A stretch of 64,000 bases of DNA. Origin: Atopsyche davidsoni (Eukaryota; Arthropoda; Insecta; Trichoptera; Hydrobiosidae). The notes beneath the pieces were generated by a model, which saw only the letters and a program-made list of their open reading frames with translations, ran no database searches and was not told the DNA's origin. Position 1 is the first letter of the stretch; every line of letters begins with the position of its first letter. Positions 1 through 12,529 of this stretch are shown here, in pieces. Location of the stretch: NCBI GenBank assembly GCA_022113835.1, contig JAILWY010000006.1, forward strand, positions 11,627,501-11,691,500. Reading direction: 5' to 3'. A program made the translations under genes and the position numbers.

Positions 1-120
<120 letters not shown>

Positions 121-472
121 GCCTTAATATTTTAATATATGGTTTATGTTATATACACTTGGCTTTCATCACAATTTTACGGATTACTCAACCGTTGATC
201 TTTCAAAGCCTTCCTTGGCGGCATCAGTGTGATTAACAAATATTGAAAACTTATCATTACATGACTCCGAGAGTGCAGAGCGTTCGCTCGAGAAGATGGA
301 AACAATAGTCTTTATCGGGTGAGATGATTCTAATAGTAAAAAGTCTACCCCTGTGAGACCCATAGGGAATCCTCAAGCTCCACCATCACAGCAAACCTTC
401 GGGGCGCACAATGAAGATGACAACATAAAAGGTCGACAGGGCGACACACACTAATACCATCAAAACGATCCA

Positions 473-3400
473 TCAGTTCTCTTCCGCCTCCTCACGGAAG
501 AGGTAGGTGGACCAGTACACAAGGTTGAAGAGCGCAAACACTAGTGGGAAAGTGATGCGCGAGATGACATCGATGCGTTTGGAGCGTGTGGGGAACTTGG
601 ACAGCCATATCTTGCAACAGTTGGGTCGCGGAGGCTGCATGTGGATCTCACACTGGCGCACCTTCTCAACAGACATCGGGTCACCGCCGTGCCGCACCAG
701 CGGCTTCTGGACAAGTACCCAACATCTACTCATTGTGTTCTACTGAGTGTGACCTTCCCCACTTCATTAAGAGGGTATCACACACTAGAGGTATTTATTG
801 TACTAATAATTCAGTATAATTAAATGCAATTAGATCTTATAAAATCTTATTAGAAATGCAATACAATACACAAGGTATTGTGTGAATGAATGAATAGTTA
901 TTTTCAGTTAATTCTATATGAGATGGCAGTATGCAAATAAAAACAATTTACATACAGATGACAATGCCAAGTAATTCCTAATGAAAACTCAAAAACGATT
1001 TTGAAATGATCTCAGCTGCATTTTTACTGATAATTAAAAAAATGATTGAACAGTTCACTGATCTGACTGCAGTGTTTATGACCTATTCAGAACCACCATT
1101 GTTGCAAAGTCAGTCAAATCACTAATGTGGCGAATAATCCATTTTGTAAAACTGGGTATCTTTAAAGATTTATTATCCAACGGACATATCCGAAATATTC
1201 AACTTGTTAAATGGATGGAATAAGAACTTGGATAAATGACAGAACTAAAATTAAAATAGTCACGTGTGATCGATATCATCAAAAGAAGACTGAAAAGCTT
1301 GAACGGTAGATCATCAAAATAAAAAGTCATACCGGATAAAAAGCTGGCCATGGTGTGATCTGGATATTAGTCACAAACAATTATACTATACCGTGTCAAG
1401 GCTCACCATTGCAAATGTGGCATTGCTGTCCGTGTCCATGAGGTCGGAGGCGGCGTCCATACTCTGGACAGATTCCATCTCTCGACGCTTTTTCTTCATG
1501 TTTTCTCGGTGCATATCTGATCGAGATGCATAGTTGACTAGTGCAAATTCCAACAATGCACCAAACACAAAGGTCAAACATACCCCTGTCCACACATCAA
1601 TTGCTTTAGTGTAGGACACAGGTGGTAGCGAAGCATTAATGCCCGATGTCTGTGTCGCCATGGTGAGAAGTGTGGTCACTCCTATTAAATATAAACAATT
1701 AAAGCACTTCCTCCAATTTGAGAGGACTTATTTGACGGTAAAGATGTGTTGTCACCCTACCTAGCGACACTCGTGCAGGCACAGCGCCCTGGTCCAGCCA
1801 AAAAGAGACCCAAGACACAATGACCAACATGCAGCAGGGAATGTAGATTTGAATGAGGTAGTAGCTGAACTCACGCTTGAAAAGCAAGTCCACTTTCAGG
1901 CAACTGTATTCTCCTGAATAAAAAAAAAATTAACAAGAAAACTAATTGAATAAACAATCTTACATCGAAAAAAGCCACATTATTTACATCTGTAATCAGC
2001 CTAGATATTTTTATTAAATGTGTGATGATAAATAAGAAGGCTTGCTTACCGGTGTTGGTCTTACTGTTGCAGTAATCCGTTAAGAACTTCTCGAGTGTGA
2101 AGCGTGGTAGGTGTAAATTTTTAACAACTTGTACTGGGTCTCCTTCCTTCCAAAGGAAAACTAGATCATCTGTCGTCCACCCGTCTGAAAAATGAAATGG
2201 ATTTTCATTGAGAAAGGTAATTTATTTGAAAATTAAGTTAATTTATATTTGGTAATAAATTTAAAAGGTAATTTATTTGGTAAGTCATTAATTTATTCAA
2301 AAACTCACAGCTGGCCATGCGCAAGGAACAGACTTGTCTATCGAGTGGATAAAGTTTGAGGTTCATAGGACAAGCCAGCGTCAGGGAAATGCGAATACTG
2401 TAGAGAACTGAGCCATAAGGAAAGATCCTGATGTATACATTAGGCATGATGATGTTATGAAAGTGACCTTCCTTCTCATTGGAGAAGAACAAGTCGGGCA
2501 TCCACACGCGACTTGCCTCCGTCAGCGTCAGGTATTTGAGGCGTCCTAGAATATAGTCATTGCAAAGTTAGATTAATGTCTAAGTAGAGAATGATAAACA
2601 AGTATAAATCATTATTATTCCACATTATTACGCCACAGCGACTTTCTCGAGGTTGTTAGCACTCACCTCCAAAATCATTGAACTTCAGCCTCTCGTCGAG
2701 CCATTGCTCACGGAATGTCAGTTGGACACTATATTCCTATAAATGTTCAAATTTTATTACTTATTTTAAAAAGAGTCCAACACGTGTAAATAAGAAGTCT
2801 CTATCCTCGACTTATGATATTCAAATACAAAATACAATGTCAAGATATCACCTTTTAAGAATAATAGCAAATTATTTATATGAAAAGTTTGTGTTATTTT
2901 TGCTGCTGATAATAACATTTTACTTTATAAGTGAAATAATTTAGAACATTATAAGTTTTCATTTTTATAAAGTTGGGAGTCTACATAAGTATTTGCACAA
3001 AGAGGTTTTAACAATATTGAATCACCACAATGAGGCACACTTATAAAAGCAATGCACTGTTCCCTCTTAGTCTCTTAGGTAGATTACTTCCTGTGGTAAA
3101 GAATGAGGCTTTAACGAGATTTTAACTGTTAAACATGAATTATTTGGTGTAAAAAAGATCCACGAAAATCAGCTGCATTTCACAAAGCAAAAAATTATTC
3201 AACTAATTTACAGGTAGTAAAAATTTCTCATCAAAATAATATAGTAGTTTCAATTTATTCTATAGCAGCTTGATTTTTAAATCAAATGATTAACTTTATA
3301 TTTAAGTAAATAATAAGGTCAAGATGGTTTGAAAATTAATTTTTTATTCTTATAAGCATTAGTTTTAATAATAAATTTTAATATATAAAAATAAATGACA

Positions 3401-6400
3401 TAAAAAATAATAATAACAATAAGAAGCAGAGCGAAGCTTTACTAACAATCTTGCAATTGAAACATTTTCCATTCTAAGGACTACTACAACAAGAAAACAA
3501 CTAAAGCTGACATCTATTGCGAGGGTAGACGCTGCTCATGCCGCGAGAGGCTCACCCCCAACCGGCTCGACTAATTCATTTATATAATATTTTTATTGCA
3601 TTAAATATTATTTTGTGCAATGTCAATATATTCTTAAGCCACTTAAACTTTAAACCGGTTCAGAGTGTCTTTATGTAAGAAGTATCTCAATTTCCTCATG
3701 TTCGCTCAACCATAATCATTGAAAGATTTTGATTGTCTGTGTCTGTGGAAGTCTTTCGTGCTTAAAAATGCAACCGTGGTGCTTCGGAACCCTTTCAATA
3801 TTCCAAACCATAACATATACTCGAGGGAGAACAAAACATGCGATCGTGCATAGCGCAAACATGGGCTTCATGACTGTCAACTAGACTTAGTGCAAACAGC
3901 GAAGTGAAGTAATAGCATTTCATTCCATGATATAATATAGCTTTTCCTCTCCTTGTTAATGTATTAATCCAATTGATTATATTGATTTTTGGAGAATAAT
4001 ATTCGTTTTTTCTCGTTTGAAAGCTGACATCAACTAAAGAAAACGGATGAAATACCATCATATTCATAAGCTGCAGTAAGTAGATGAATAGAATAAGTAA
4101 GAGACACGTTTACCCGTCATGCTTGATCAATCTCGATGAGGGAGATTTTCTTATCTTCAATAGAATACCGAATGCTCAGATCACCTATGTAAAATAAAAC
4201 ATTTACCTCGTGAAGTAAGTCAGGGTTACTCCCGTCAAGAACTAAGGCGGCCACAAACTGTCCAACATTACACGCTAGGACCAGCGAGCGCAGACACACA
4301 AAGCAGCAGGCAACGCTCATCCCACACATCCACACGGGACAACAACAAGGCGACTGTCAACTCGGTCACACTCGCTTCCTAGCCACAACTACCCGCACAA
4401 GCAGGTCATCAGCACACCCTCACGGTCTGCGCTAGTGTACATTTATCATTTCAACCAATCAATTGGAGGGTTTTGATTCGATTATCCCGAGAGGTAGTTA
4501 TGACTGTGAATCAAATGTTAAAATGAAAAAAATAATTTGGATGTATGATTGTGATGAAACGATGATTTGAAAATGATCAATCATAAAAAAGATATAGGGA
4601 AACCAAAAAAAGAAAGCGTGAACTAATTTTATGGAAAGATGGGTCAGTTTTTAAAGAAGTTAAATCTTCCAAATAAAATTGAATGCTCAGGAAAATGAAA
4701 TGTTGGCCATTACCATTTCAGACTCTCGATATTGTTTCAGGAGAGTAATCATTGGCTCTCTTTTTAGCAAATAAATTATCATTAGCTTGCGGTACTGCAC
4801 ACTGCGAGTGTTGCCCTACCGGTATCGGTGCAGGGCCAGAGTACAGTCAACATTCCCAGTATGGAGTGAAATGTACAGCGGATCACTTTTGGCATAACTA
4901 ACAGTGAAACCGCTTAGCTCGGTCAATGAGCTCAGTCTTTGCCTTCCAAACTTCATATTTATCTAGAATGTTTTGTTTTTTAAGTGATTTGATATTTTTG
5001 CTTTAACAAGTTCCGTAGTACAAGTTTGTCTAGCTGATTCTAGTTATGCCATCGGTTAATATCAGAGGCTAAAATGAAATGATTTCTGATCGTCATCATC
5101 GATAGTGTGCATGTGAAGTCGACACGTAAACGGTAACTTTGGATTCGTAGTCATCCTGAGGAGTTGAAGTATAAAGTTCCTCGGTTACATTTATCATCGA
5201 GTGCCGTTGGCAGTGGGGGTTGAAAGCAAAAGGAACCAATCCTGCGACATCAGGCAGGGATGTTCCTGACTGATCTCAAAATGATGTAGAACTGAAGTGG
5301 AAAGGAGACACTAGAGCAAATCAGCTCTCATTTCCACTCCGGGGTTTATAGAGAAGTAAAATAAGGAATAGGTCTGTTAGTATACGCTTACTTCATATGT
5401 GTTAACACTGAAGCGTGCTCGATTATTTCATATACAGAATATAACAAATTGACTATTCACATTATTGCATTTTGTCAAATAACTGAAATCATTAATCACA
5501 AAGTTACACATTCAACAATCTTCTGTCGCTTCCTCCGAGATCACTCCGCGTCGCGCCCGCTCGCCGGCTCTCTCGCGCACAGGCCGGCGCCTTCGACTCA
5601 ACGAATGACGCGGGCTTTAAGTCTCCCAAATGTATTTAGTATTCAGATTATACAAGTTATGAAAAGGGATAATCATATTTATTTAGCCTGTTCTTTGGTG
5701 TTTTTGCAAATTTTCAATTTTCCAGATCCTTTCGCATCGACTGCATACCTTACTCGTCAAGCGTAATAGACGGTTAAAAAAGATTTTTTCTTTATCACAC
5801 CACAGAGAGCACACCGCGAGTGACTCGACGCATAATGATCCGGGAAGAAAATTTACATACGAACAGAGAAGTCAATAAGAAATCTCAACCGTCCGATCCC
5901 CGATCGAGACTCGACGGCGAAAAACCCGGCCGCCGCGCCCCCGGGCCGCGCCTCGCCGCCCCTGGGAGGCGGGGGGCCTCGGGGGGCCTCGGGGGGCCTC
6001 GGGGGGCCCGGCGGGCGGCAGGCGGGGCGGGCCGAGGGACTCACCATTTTATAATCGTCAATTTTGCTGATGGACCGCAGAAAGAAGTTGACCCGAACGA
6101 TCGCCGGTCCGGCTTTCGAAAAAAAAAATAACGGGCACATCAATAAACTACAATGTGTAACAGAACAGATCAGATCAAAAGCTGGAAAATTAACCGATTT
6201 AGAATTTAGCCGCGCTCACCGCGAGACCGTTCTCCCTCGATAGGAGCGCAGCGGGAATCGATGGCTACCATCCTTTCGCAGTTATCTACCTGGATTGTAA
6301 AAGAAGGTGTGCGGGTGTCGCGTCGCGTGTGCGCTCGGTGAGGGCATCGACCTGTGATCCTCCGGCGCTCCGTGCCGCTCCGCCTGCGCGGGGCGACTCG

Positions 6401-9400
6401 TCCCTCGTGCGTGTCAAGTGTCAAGGTCTCGATGAAGAGGAAACAAAACGAGATACATGAAGGAGATCGGATGCTGAGATGACATGATCGCGTGAAGATG
6501 AGGCGCGCCGGGTCGCCCGCGAGGCTCGCCGCCGGCCGATGATCCGTACCGATTTCGTCTATAGATTTTCAGGGAAGTCGACGGTTTCCCGCATTCGCCC
6601 GGACTGATTGCACATCGTGCGGCGAAATCCATTAGATATGTAGCGATAGATAAAACGGGGTACGGTCGACGGCCGCGTCGTTATCGATGCGGGGGTGATC
6701 GTCATCTAAATACGTGAACCGTGAGGACAAACGGAGCGCGCCCGCGCGGACTGTCGCGGGAGTCGAAACGACGTCGACCGACTTTTTTTATAAAATTATA
6801 TCGAAAACAAACAGAGACGATCGCGTTCGCCCGACAGTCGGCAGCTCTAGAAAAACTGTTACTGAAGCAGTTCTGTAAATATTCAACGTTCGGGCCGACG
6901 GAGCCGGCGGGCTCGAATATCCGCAGGACAGCTCCGGGCGGGGCGCCTCGCGGCCGTCACGGACTACCGGGCGCGACTAGACACGCGCGGACAGACAACG
7001 CACAACAGACTAAACTCTAGATACTTCAGGCCAGAACCGAAAACAAAACAACATTACGGACGCTCCGGCCCGGCTGCGGGGACGGGAGGGAGAGGGCGTG
7101 CGGGCGACTTACCATGGTGACGTCGTCGATCTTTGAGATACTTCTCACAAATATGTTGACGCGCACAATCGCGGGACCATCTACGGCGGCCATCGGAAAA
7201 CAGAAAAGTTCATTGTACATCCCCTGCCCCGACTGCGTCCCGAGCGTCCCGAGCGTCCTCGCCGGGGCCGGGGCGGGGCCGGGACCGGCGCTCGGGCGGG
7301 CCGCGAGCGCCGGCGCCGGCCCGGCCCGGGACGCCCGGCTGCATCACCCCCGGTGCGGCCACGCGGAGCCGGCTCGGCTCGCGGGTTCCTCCGCCTCGGA
7401 TGCGTCTCCCACTCACCTGCACCTGCACCTGCACCTGCACCTGCACCTGCGCCGCTGGCCGGACCCTCGGCGCCCGCCGGCCCTCGGCACTCACCTGGCA
7501 TCCGCTCCGACCCTGGAAACTGTTCCGACTTCTACTCCGCGGCCTATCGCGAGGGGCGGCCCCGACGACCGGAGTGCGCCGGCGCCCCCGGAACCCTACG
7601 GCATGCAGGACTGCGGGGCTGCGGGGCTGCAGGACGGGGCTGCAGGGCGGGGCCCCGCGGCGCCTCGCATGAGATCATTCGCTTTCGAAAATACTATCGT
7701 CAACTTTGAACGAGTGTGTGAAATGAATTTCTCCGCTGTTTTCTTTTTGTTCGTTTGCATCAGTGGACTGGGCGAGGGCGGTCGATCGAATTTTTCGCTT
7801 TCGAGCTCGAGTGGGCGCGCTATTGAAATCGAACCGAGTGTCCGAAAATGAAATCGTCTTCGGCGAGGATTCGCAAAATTCTTTCGATCGAATCGGTCGA
7901 ACGGTAATAGGTTAGCGGAAGTATCAGCAAGCGCCGTTTACTTTTGTTTATCGCGTTACCGATCGATCGTGTCGCCCCGTCCGGCCCGGACGGACGAGCC
8001 GCCGCCCCCCGTAACCGCCCCGTGCCCGCGCCGCCCCGCGCCGCCCCGCGCCGCCCCCGCGTCCGCCCCCGCGCCCGCCCGCGGCGTCTCCGGCCTCCTC
8101 GGGGAGCGTCGGTCGGACGAGGATCTACGGTGACGCTAGGAAGGATACGATAGTAGCGAATCTAGTCAGCGATCAACACCTACACGGTCATGGAACGAAC
8201 ACAAAGAAATCAAAATATCTGATACAGCGCACGATTTCGACAACGAAAATTCAAACCAAACAGCGCACGCACAAAATTAAAAAGGAAAAAATCAGGAATA
8301 CGATTTCTAAACAAACGCGAGAGGCGGCGGAGCGGCGGGGGCGGACGGCGGCGCGGGGCGAGGGGCGCGGGGCGCGGAGAGCCGCCGCCTCCGCTCCGCC
8401 GCCGCCCTCCGCCAGACTTACCATCTTGATGTCGCTAATGGTGGCAATGCTCCTCACGAACAGGTTTATTCGGACCACGGCCGGCCCATCTGAAGCGAGG
8501 AGGCGAGACAACAGTATGGCGAACGACACGCGGGACGCGCGCGTCGGACGGGGCTTCCGCGCCGCCCTCGGCCGGGCTCGGCGGGCTCGGCCCTCGGCGG
8601 GGCTCGGCCCTCGGGGCCCGGCGCGAGAGCGGCGGCGGTCGCGCGAGCCGGCGTCGTCCGCCCTCGGGACTTTCGAGCGCGATTCGACTCCGTCGACTCG
8701 ACGGAGCGAGTCGCGATCGGTCGGATCGCCTCGCGTCGATCGCGAACAGTTTCGCAAGATTCAACATTTGTACAATTTCATTTCGAAAGATTCAACGGTC
8801 ACACCCTGGACGCATCGATACGACACTCGACTGAACTTCGGAAGGTCGAAGCGTCTCCACTCGGACGAGACCTCCTGGGGCGCCGCTCGAGGGTCGGCGG
8901 TCGGAAGGTCGGGCGAGGTCTGGACCTTTCGCTTTCGGAAGGTCACCGAAACGCGTCGACTCCCGGGCACCGGAGTCGACGATACCCCGCCCCGCACGAG
9001 GCGAGAGCGTCGTCTCCGATGACGCGGACCGAATGCGGATCGCTCTTTCGACAAACTGACGAGCGGCCGGAGGCGTCTCCTGACCGGGGGATCGGGGGAG
9101 ACGGCATCCGAGACGGGGTCTCCTGACTCTCGACAGGGGACGAAGGCGAAAGGGCCGCGTCAGCGTCGGCAGCCGACGGACCGTTTTGATCTCGCATCGA
9201 TGATATCGGAAATCGCTCGGAGGACAGATGGGGCGAGGCGAATACCTACCGGTGCCGTTGATGCCGGAGGGGCGGATTCGCGCGTCATAGCGCCCCGGTC
9301 CCAGGATCTGGTCCAGCACCTGCTTCTCCTTCTCCCGAAAGTTGATCTTGGCGTTATTGCACCTGCAAGAGGAACGCCGTCAGTGCGGGCCGGGGCGGGG

Positions 9401-9526
9401 GGGGTCGGGCCGGGGCCTCACGGGGACTCACGAGGCGGGCTGCAGCGCAGACAGGAGCACGGAGAGCGCGAGGAGCGCGAGGGGCGCGAGGGGCGCGGGG
9501 CGGGGCTGCCCCCAGGAGAGCGCCAT
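473..9526 (-). CDS. GluClalpha: Glutamate-gated chloride channel alpha subunit (GluCl), nine coding exons
   Basis: Cys-loop ligand-gated anion channel of the neuronal or muscle plasma membrane; the insect family is the avermectin target. Coding exons in transcript order are 9526-9432, 9362-9250, one of three exon-3 cassettes, 2736-2667, 2545-2309, 2184-2050, 1913-1761, 1681-1407 and 706-473. All junctions are GT-AG and the phases agree, giving 459 aa, close to the usual family length. Exon 1 encodes a signal peptide (MALSWG start). Exon 5 holds the Cys-loop (two Cys 14 apart, [15 protein letters not shown]). Exons 6-7 hold the second Cys pair ([12 protein letters not shown]) typical of Gly/GluCl receptors. 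TM1 is in exon 7, the TM2 pore ([12 protein letters not shown]) and TM3 in exon 8, and TM4 in the last exon, which ends FREEAEEN. An acceptor at 9556-9557 just upstream of the ATG implies at least one further 5' UTR exon, which I did not locate. Confidence 0.97.
2737..6044. other. GluCl intron between the exon-3 array and exon 4
   Basis: About 3.3 kb of AT-rich intron with no supported gene. Open frames at 3795-4067 and 4117-4335 show no recognisable motif. Near 5960-6010 a G-rich run of (GGGGGGCCTC) units begins the GC-rich part of the intron. Confidence 0.7.
5971..6007. repeat. GGGGGGCCTC short tandem repeat
   Basis: About four copies of a 10-bp G-rich unit, just downstream in transcription of the third GluCl exon-3 cassette. 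Confidence 0.85.
6045..6112 (-). CDS. GluClalpha: GluCl alternative exon 3, third cassette
   Basis: A 68-bp cassette encoding [23 protein letters not shown] with a GTGAGT donor. Its first codon, completed across the splice, is Ala (G+CC); the other two give Asp (G+AT). Its acceptor (TTTTTTTTCGAAAG) is unusual because the pyrimidine tract is broken by CGAAAG, so it may be the weakest site. Confidence 0.88.
7113..7180 (-). CDS. GluClalpha: GluCl alternative exon 3, second cassette
   Basis: A 68-bp cassette encoding [23 protein letters not shown] with an AG acceptor and a GTAAGT donor. It is the closest of the three to the canonical fly sequence and joins in phase to exon 4 (EYSVQLTF). Confidence 0.93.
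7418..7451. repeat. (CACCTG)n hexamer tract
   Basis: Six tandem copies of CACCTG, an E-box-like hexamer, between the first and second exon-3 cassettes of GluCl. On the transcribed (minus) strand it reads CAGGTG, which resembles exon-donor sequence. Any splicing effect is speculation. Confidence 0.9.
8422..8489 (-). CDS. GluClalpha: GluCl alternative exon 3, first cassette in transcript order
   Basis: A 68-bp cassette encoding [23 protein letters not shown], flanked by TTCAG and GTAAGT. It has the same length and phase as the other two cassettes (7113-7180 and 6045-6112), so only one can be used per transcript without repeating the segment. Insect GluCl genes are known for mutually exclusive exon 3 usage. 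This copy differs most, with ATISDIK where the others have SKIDD. Confidence 0.92.
9432..9526 (-). CDS. GluClalpha: GluCl exon 1, signal peptide
   Basis: This exon codes for 31 residues plus two bases. It starts [10 protein letters not shown] and continues into a run of Leu/Ala typical of a signal peptide core, ending QPAS across the junction. The donor is GTGAGT. Upstream, TTTCCTTGCAG at 9556-9566 is a good acceptor, so transcription starts farther away at higher coordinates. Confidence 0.85.
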
Positions 9527-9859
9527 CTCGGTGCCGTGTCGGGGTACGCGAGCCTCTGCAAGGAAAAATTGCTTTACAATTTGCTATTAAACTCTTAAAT
9601 CATTCATTTTTCGTTTATTTTTAAAATTAAACTCCTCAACTGTTAAAAAAATATTAACCCTTTTTGCGTGATTCTCATTTGCTTGCCGACCGTTCCCCGG
9701 CGCCGAGGACGCGGGGGCGGGGACGGGCGCGCCGGGGCACCGCTTCAGAGGCCGAGAGGGACGATTCCCCCCCCTCGCAAATTTCAAGAACAAAGTCCTC
9801 AATTTCAAGTTCGATACTCTCGACAACGTTTGATGAATGTCTCGGGGGAATTGCAATTT

Positions 9860-9956
9860 AATATTTTAATCAAAACACTCTTGCTTGATTTTTCTACATG
9901 TTTTTATTTTTTCGGCTACCGGTTTCGCCAACCTTTTGCGTTGACATTATCAAACG
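9860..9956 (-). repeat. Dispersed repeat family with AACCGGT core, copy 1
   Basis: On the minus strand this reads TAATGTCAACGCAAAAGGTT, then GGCGAAACCGGTAGCC, an A-rich stretch, and ACATGTAGAAAAATCA. It matches copies at 11154-11222, 21302-21370 and 31235-31315, all on the plus strand. Confidence 0.75.
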
Positions 9957-10374
9957 ATGCTATCATAATCTCAATTTCCTTCCGCTTCTTAATAACTCAC
10001 ATGCGATGTTCGGTACAAACAATGACAATTCTTAGTGTATATATAAACTCATGCAGAAAAGGTGTTTTTTCACATATTTTTTCTGCACACGAGTCACACC
10101 TTGCGAGTGCCCCGACCTGCCCACCATATTGTAACTACTGTGAGTTAATCTAATGAAAAATGAAGAATCTTGAAAAAAAAAATTTTAAAACTAATATATA
10201 ACTTATCTCTTAACTTGTGCAAAATAAGGAATTTTGCAGATATTTTTACCTACACAAGCTCAAAAACGAAAATAGAGACATCCAAGCTCGCTGCCGCCCG
10301 AGCCGCGCTGCGGACCTGGCCCGAGCGACCGAGAAGAACCGAAGAAATCATTTTTTTCTTTACGGGGGGAGGCG

Positions 10375-10790
10375 CTCCAGGGCGGGGGCGGAGGCAGGTC
10401 GGGGGCGGAGGCAGGTCGGGGGCGGAGGCAGGTCGGGGGCGGGGGCGAGGGCAGGTCGGGGGCGAGGGCAGGTCGGGGGCGAGGGCAGGTCGGGGCGGGG
10501 CAGGTCGGGGGCAGGGGCAGGTCGGGGGCAGGGGCAGGGCGGGGGCGGGGGCAGGTCGGGGGCGGGGGCAGTGCGGGGGCGGGGGCAGTGCGGGGGCGGG
10601 GGCAGGGCGGGGGCGGGGGCAGGTCGGGGGCAGGGGCAGTGCGGGGGCGGGGGCAGGTCGGGGGCAGGGGCAGTGCGGGGGCGGGAGCAGGTCGGGGGCA
10701 GGGGCAGTGCGGGGGCGGGGGCAGGTCGGGGGCAGGGGCAGGGCGGGGGCGGGGGCAGGTCGGGGGCAGGGGCAGGGCGGGGGCGGGGAG
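10375..10790. repeat. G-rich minisatellite (GGGGGCAGGTC/GGGGGCAGTGC/GGGGGCGGGGGCAG units)
   Basis: More than 400 bp of interleaved variants of a roughly 10-12 bp G-rich unit on the plus strand, with runs of five G at almost every unit. It is open in several frames on both strands (Gly/Arg/Ala or Pro-rich), the expected by-product of a stop-free repeat and not evidence of a gene. Confidence 0.93.
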
Positions 10791-11153
10791 GCGACCGAAA
10801 CACGAGAAGAAACACGCAGCTGGCCCGACGGCTACTCGCAGCAGGTGGCGGACCGCGGCGTTGTCCGCTGTATGCGACAAAATCACAGGAAATATTATAT
10901 TGATTTATATAATAAAAAAGAAGATTAAAATGCAAAGATGCATAAATTTAAGATTGGAGCTCTGATTAATGTTGTGTTTATTATCAGAAAGGTAAAATTT
11001 TGCATATTAATAATAAACGCTCAAAACTCGATCGCCAAGAGATTTTAGAAATAAATCGAGTGAAAAATAGCACACCGAAGCATGACTAGGTTATTTTCAA
11101 CAAGTCTCCACTATTATTTACTATTGCTTTTATAAATTTATAAATTCTCACTC

Positions 11154-11222
11154 AGTTTGATAATGCCAACGTTAAAAGCTAGCGAAACCGGTCACCAATA
11201 AAAATTAACATGTAAAAAAATC
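11154..11222 (+). repeat. Dispersed repeat family with AACCGGT core, copy 2
   Basis: TTTGATAATGCCAACGTTAA is followed by GCGAAACCGGTCACCAATAA and then ATTAACATGT. A (TA)n tract starts about 60 bp downstream, as it does after the copy at 31235. Confidence 0.75.
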
Positions 11223-11281
11223 CCTTAAGTATGTTGTTGAAATATTAAAATGGAATTCCACTAAGTACTCTTTCTATATAA

Positions 11282-11284
<3 letters not shown>

Positions 11285-11319
<35 letters not shown>

Positions 11320-11410
11320 TTATATATATATTTATATATATTTATATATATATTTGTATATATTTGTATATATTTATATATATTTGTATATATTTGTATA
11401 TATTTATATA

Positions 11411-11454
<44 letters not shown>

Positions 11455-11456
11455 TT

Positions 11457-11482
<26 letters not shown>
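11285..11482. repeat. (TA)n microsatellite with TTTATA and TTTGTA interruptions
   Basis: About 200 bp of TA repeats with regularly spaced TATTTGTATA and TATTTATATA variants. Confidence 0.95.
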
Positions 11483-11489
<7 letters not shown>

Positions 11490-12465
11490 TTGTTTGTTCG
11501 AGGTTAGTAGCGCATCTTGTTATCGCCCTTCGGGCCCCGGCGTTATTCCTCTCTGATTGCCGATGGTTTGTTGTTGTGCAATAGATCGTCCGGTAATATT
11601 GCAATAAATGCTCTGGCACCGAAATACCTCCCCGAAAGTATTTTAGGAATGCGCGCCGACGAGCGAGTGGAAGCGGAGACTTCCTGTGAAGCTCCAGTCG
11701 AGAGGGACATCTCGGGGGGCCCGGAAGCGCGCCGAGGGCGGAAGTCGCCAGGCACGAGCTATTCCCAGAGAATTGCCGAAAACGTCACCGCTGCGACCGT
11801 TTCAAATAAACAGCAATTCTCTCGAGTGTCGTCGAGGCCGACCGTGTTCCGGCTTAGCGAGGGAACCACACTCAAATAAACCGATCCGAGCGAATCAAAA
11901 CAGCGGATTAATTTTATCCGGACCGGGTGCGGACCGGCGGACTTCCCGGGCTCGGCTCCGGGCGCGGCTCCCCTCTCCCTCCGCCGAAGACGTCCTCCGC
12001 CGGTTGTTTTGTCATAAATATTGACAGTAGCACATTCTCGGAGAAAATATTATTTGATATAAATTGACGGGCCGCGAGGTGAGGTGAAGTGAGGCGAGGC
12101 GCTGCAGCAGGTCTCGGCACCGTCTCCGGCCCCGCTCGTCTCGTCCCGAGTCGTCGAATTTGCATGGAGCGACGTCGATTTCCTCGCAGATTCATCCATG
12201 CGAGTCGTCCCCCTGAGCGAGGGGCGCGGCTCCACGGCGGATTCGAAATCGGTGATGTTTAAGTTGGAATTTTTACATAGTACAATACAGCAAATTCGCA
12301 AAGCGGTCGGATGAGAAGAGAAACGCGCGTGGGAGCGGCTATTTCCGGCCGCGGGGACGGACGCCGCGGCGGACTCGCGGCCCACGGACGGCGCGACGGG
12401 ACCTCGCATCTGCGTATTGTCGTTTGTCACTTTAGTAGCTCTATTCCTGGGCCCGCCTGCAGTCT

Positions 12466-12529
12466 GGGGCGGGGGCGGGGGCGGGGGCGGGGGCGGGGGC
12501 GGGGGCGGGGGCGGGGGCGGGGGCGGGGC
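12466..12529. repeat. (GGGGGC)n hexamer tract
   Basis: About ten perfect GGGGGC units in a row on the plus strand. Confidence 0.95.

Noticed and set aside
4117..4335. 72-codon Cys-containing minus-strand frame in a GluCl intron
   Set aside because: Not conserved in pattern, no splice sites fitting the gene, AT-rich surroundings.
7114..7851. 245-codon plus-strand frame across GluCl exon 3
   Set aside because: It is the antisense shadow of the second exon-3 cassette and a GC-rich intron; composition is Pro/Arg-rich without a motif.
10170..10935. Long open frames (190-250 codons) rich in Gly/Arg/Ala or Pro on both strands
   Set aside because: They coincide exactly with a stop-free G-rich minisatellite and are open in several frames at once; no domain or splice support.
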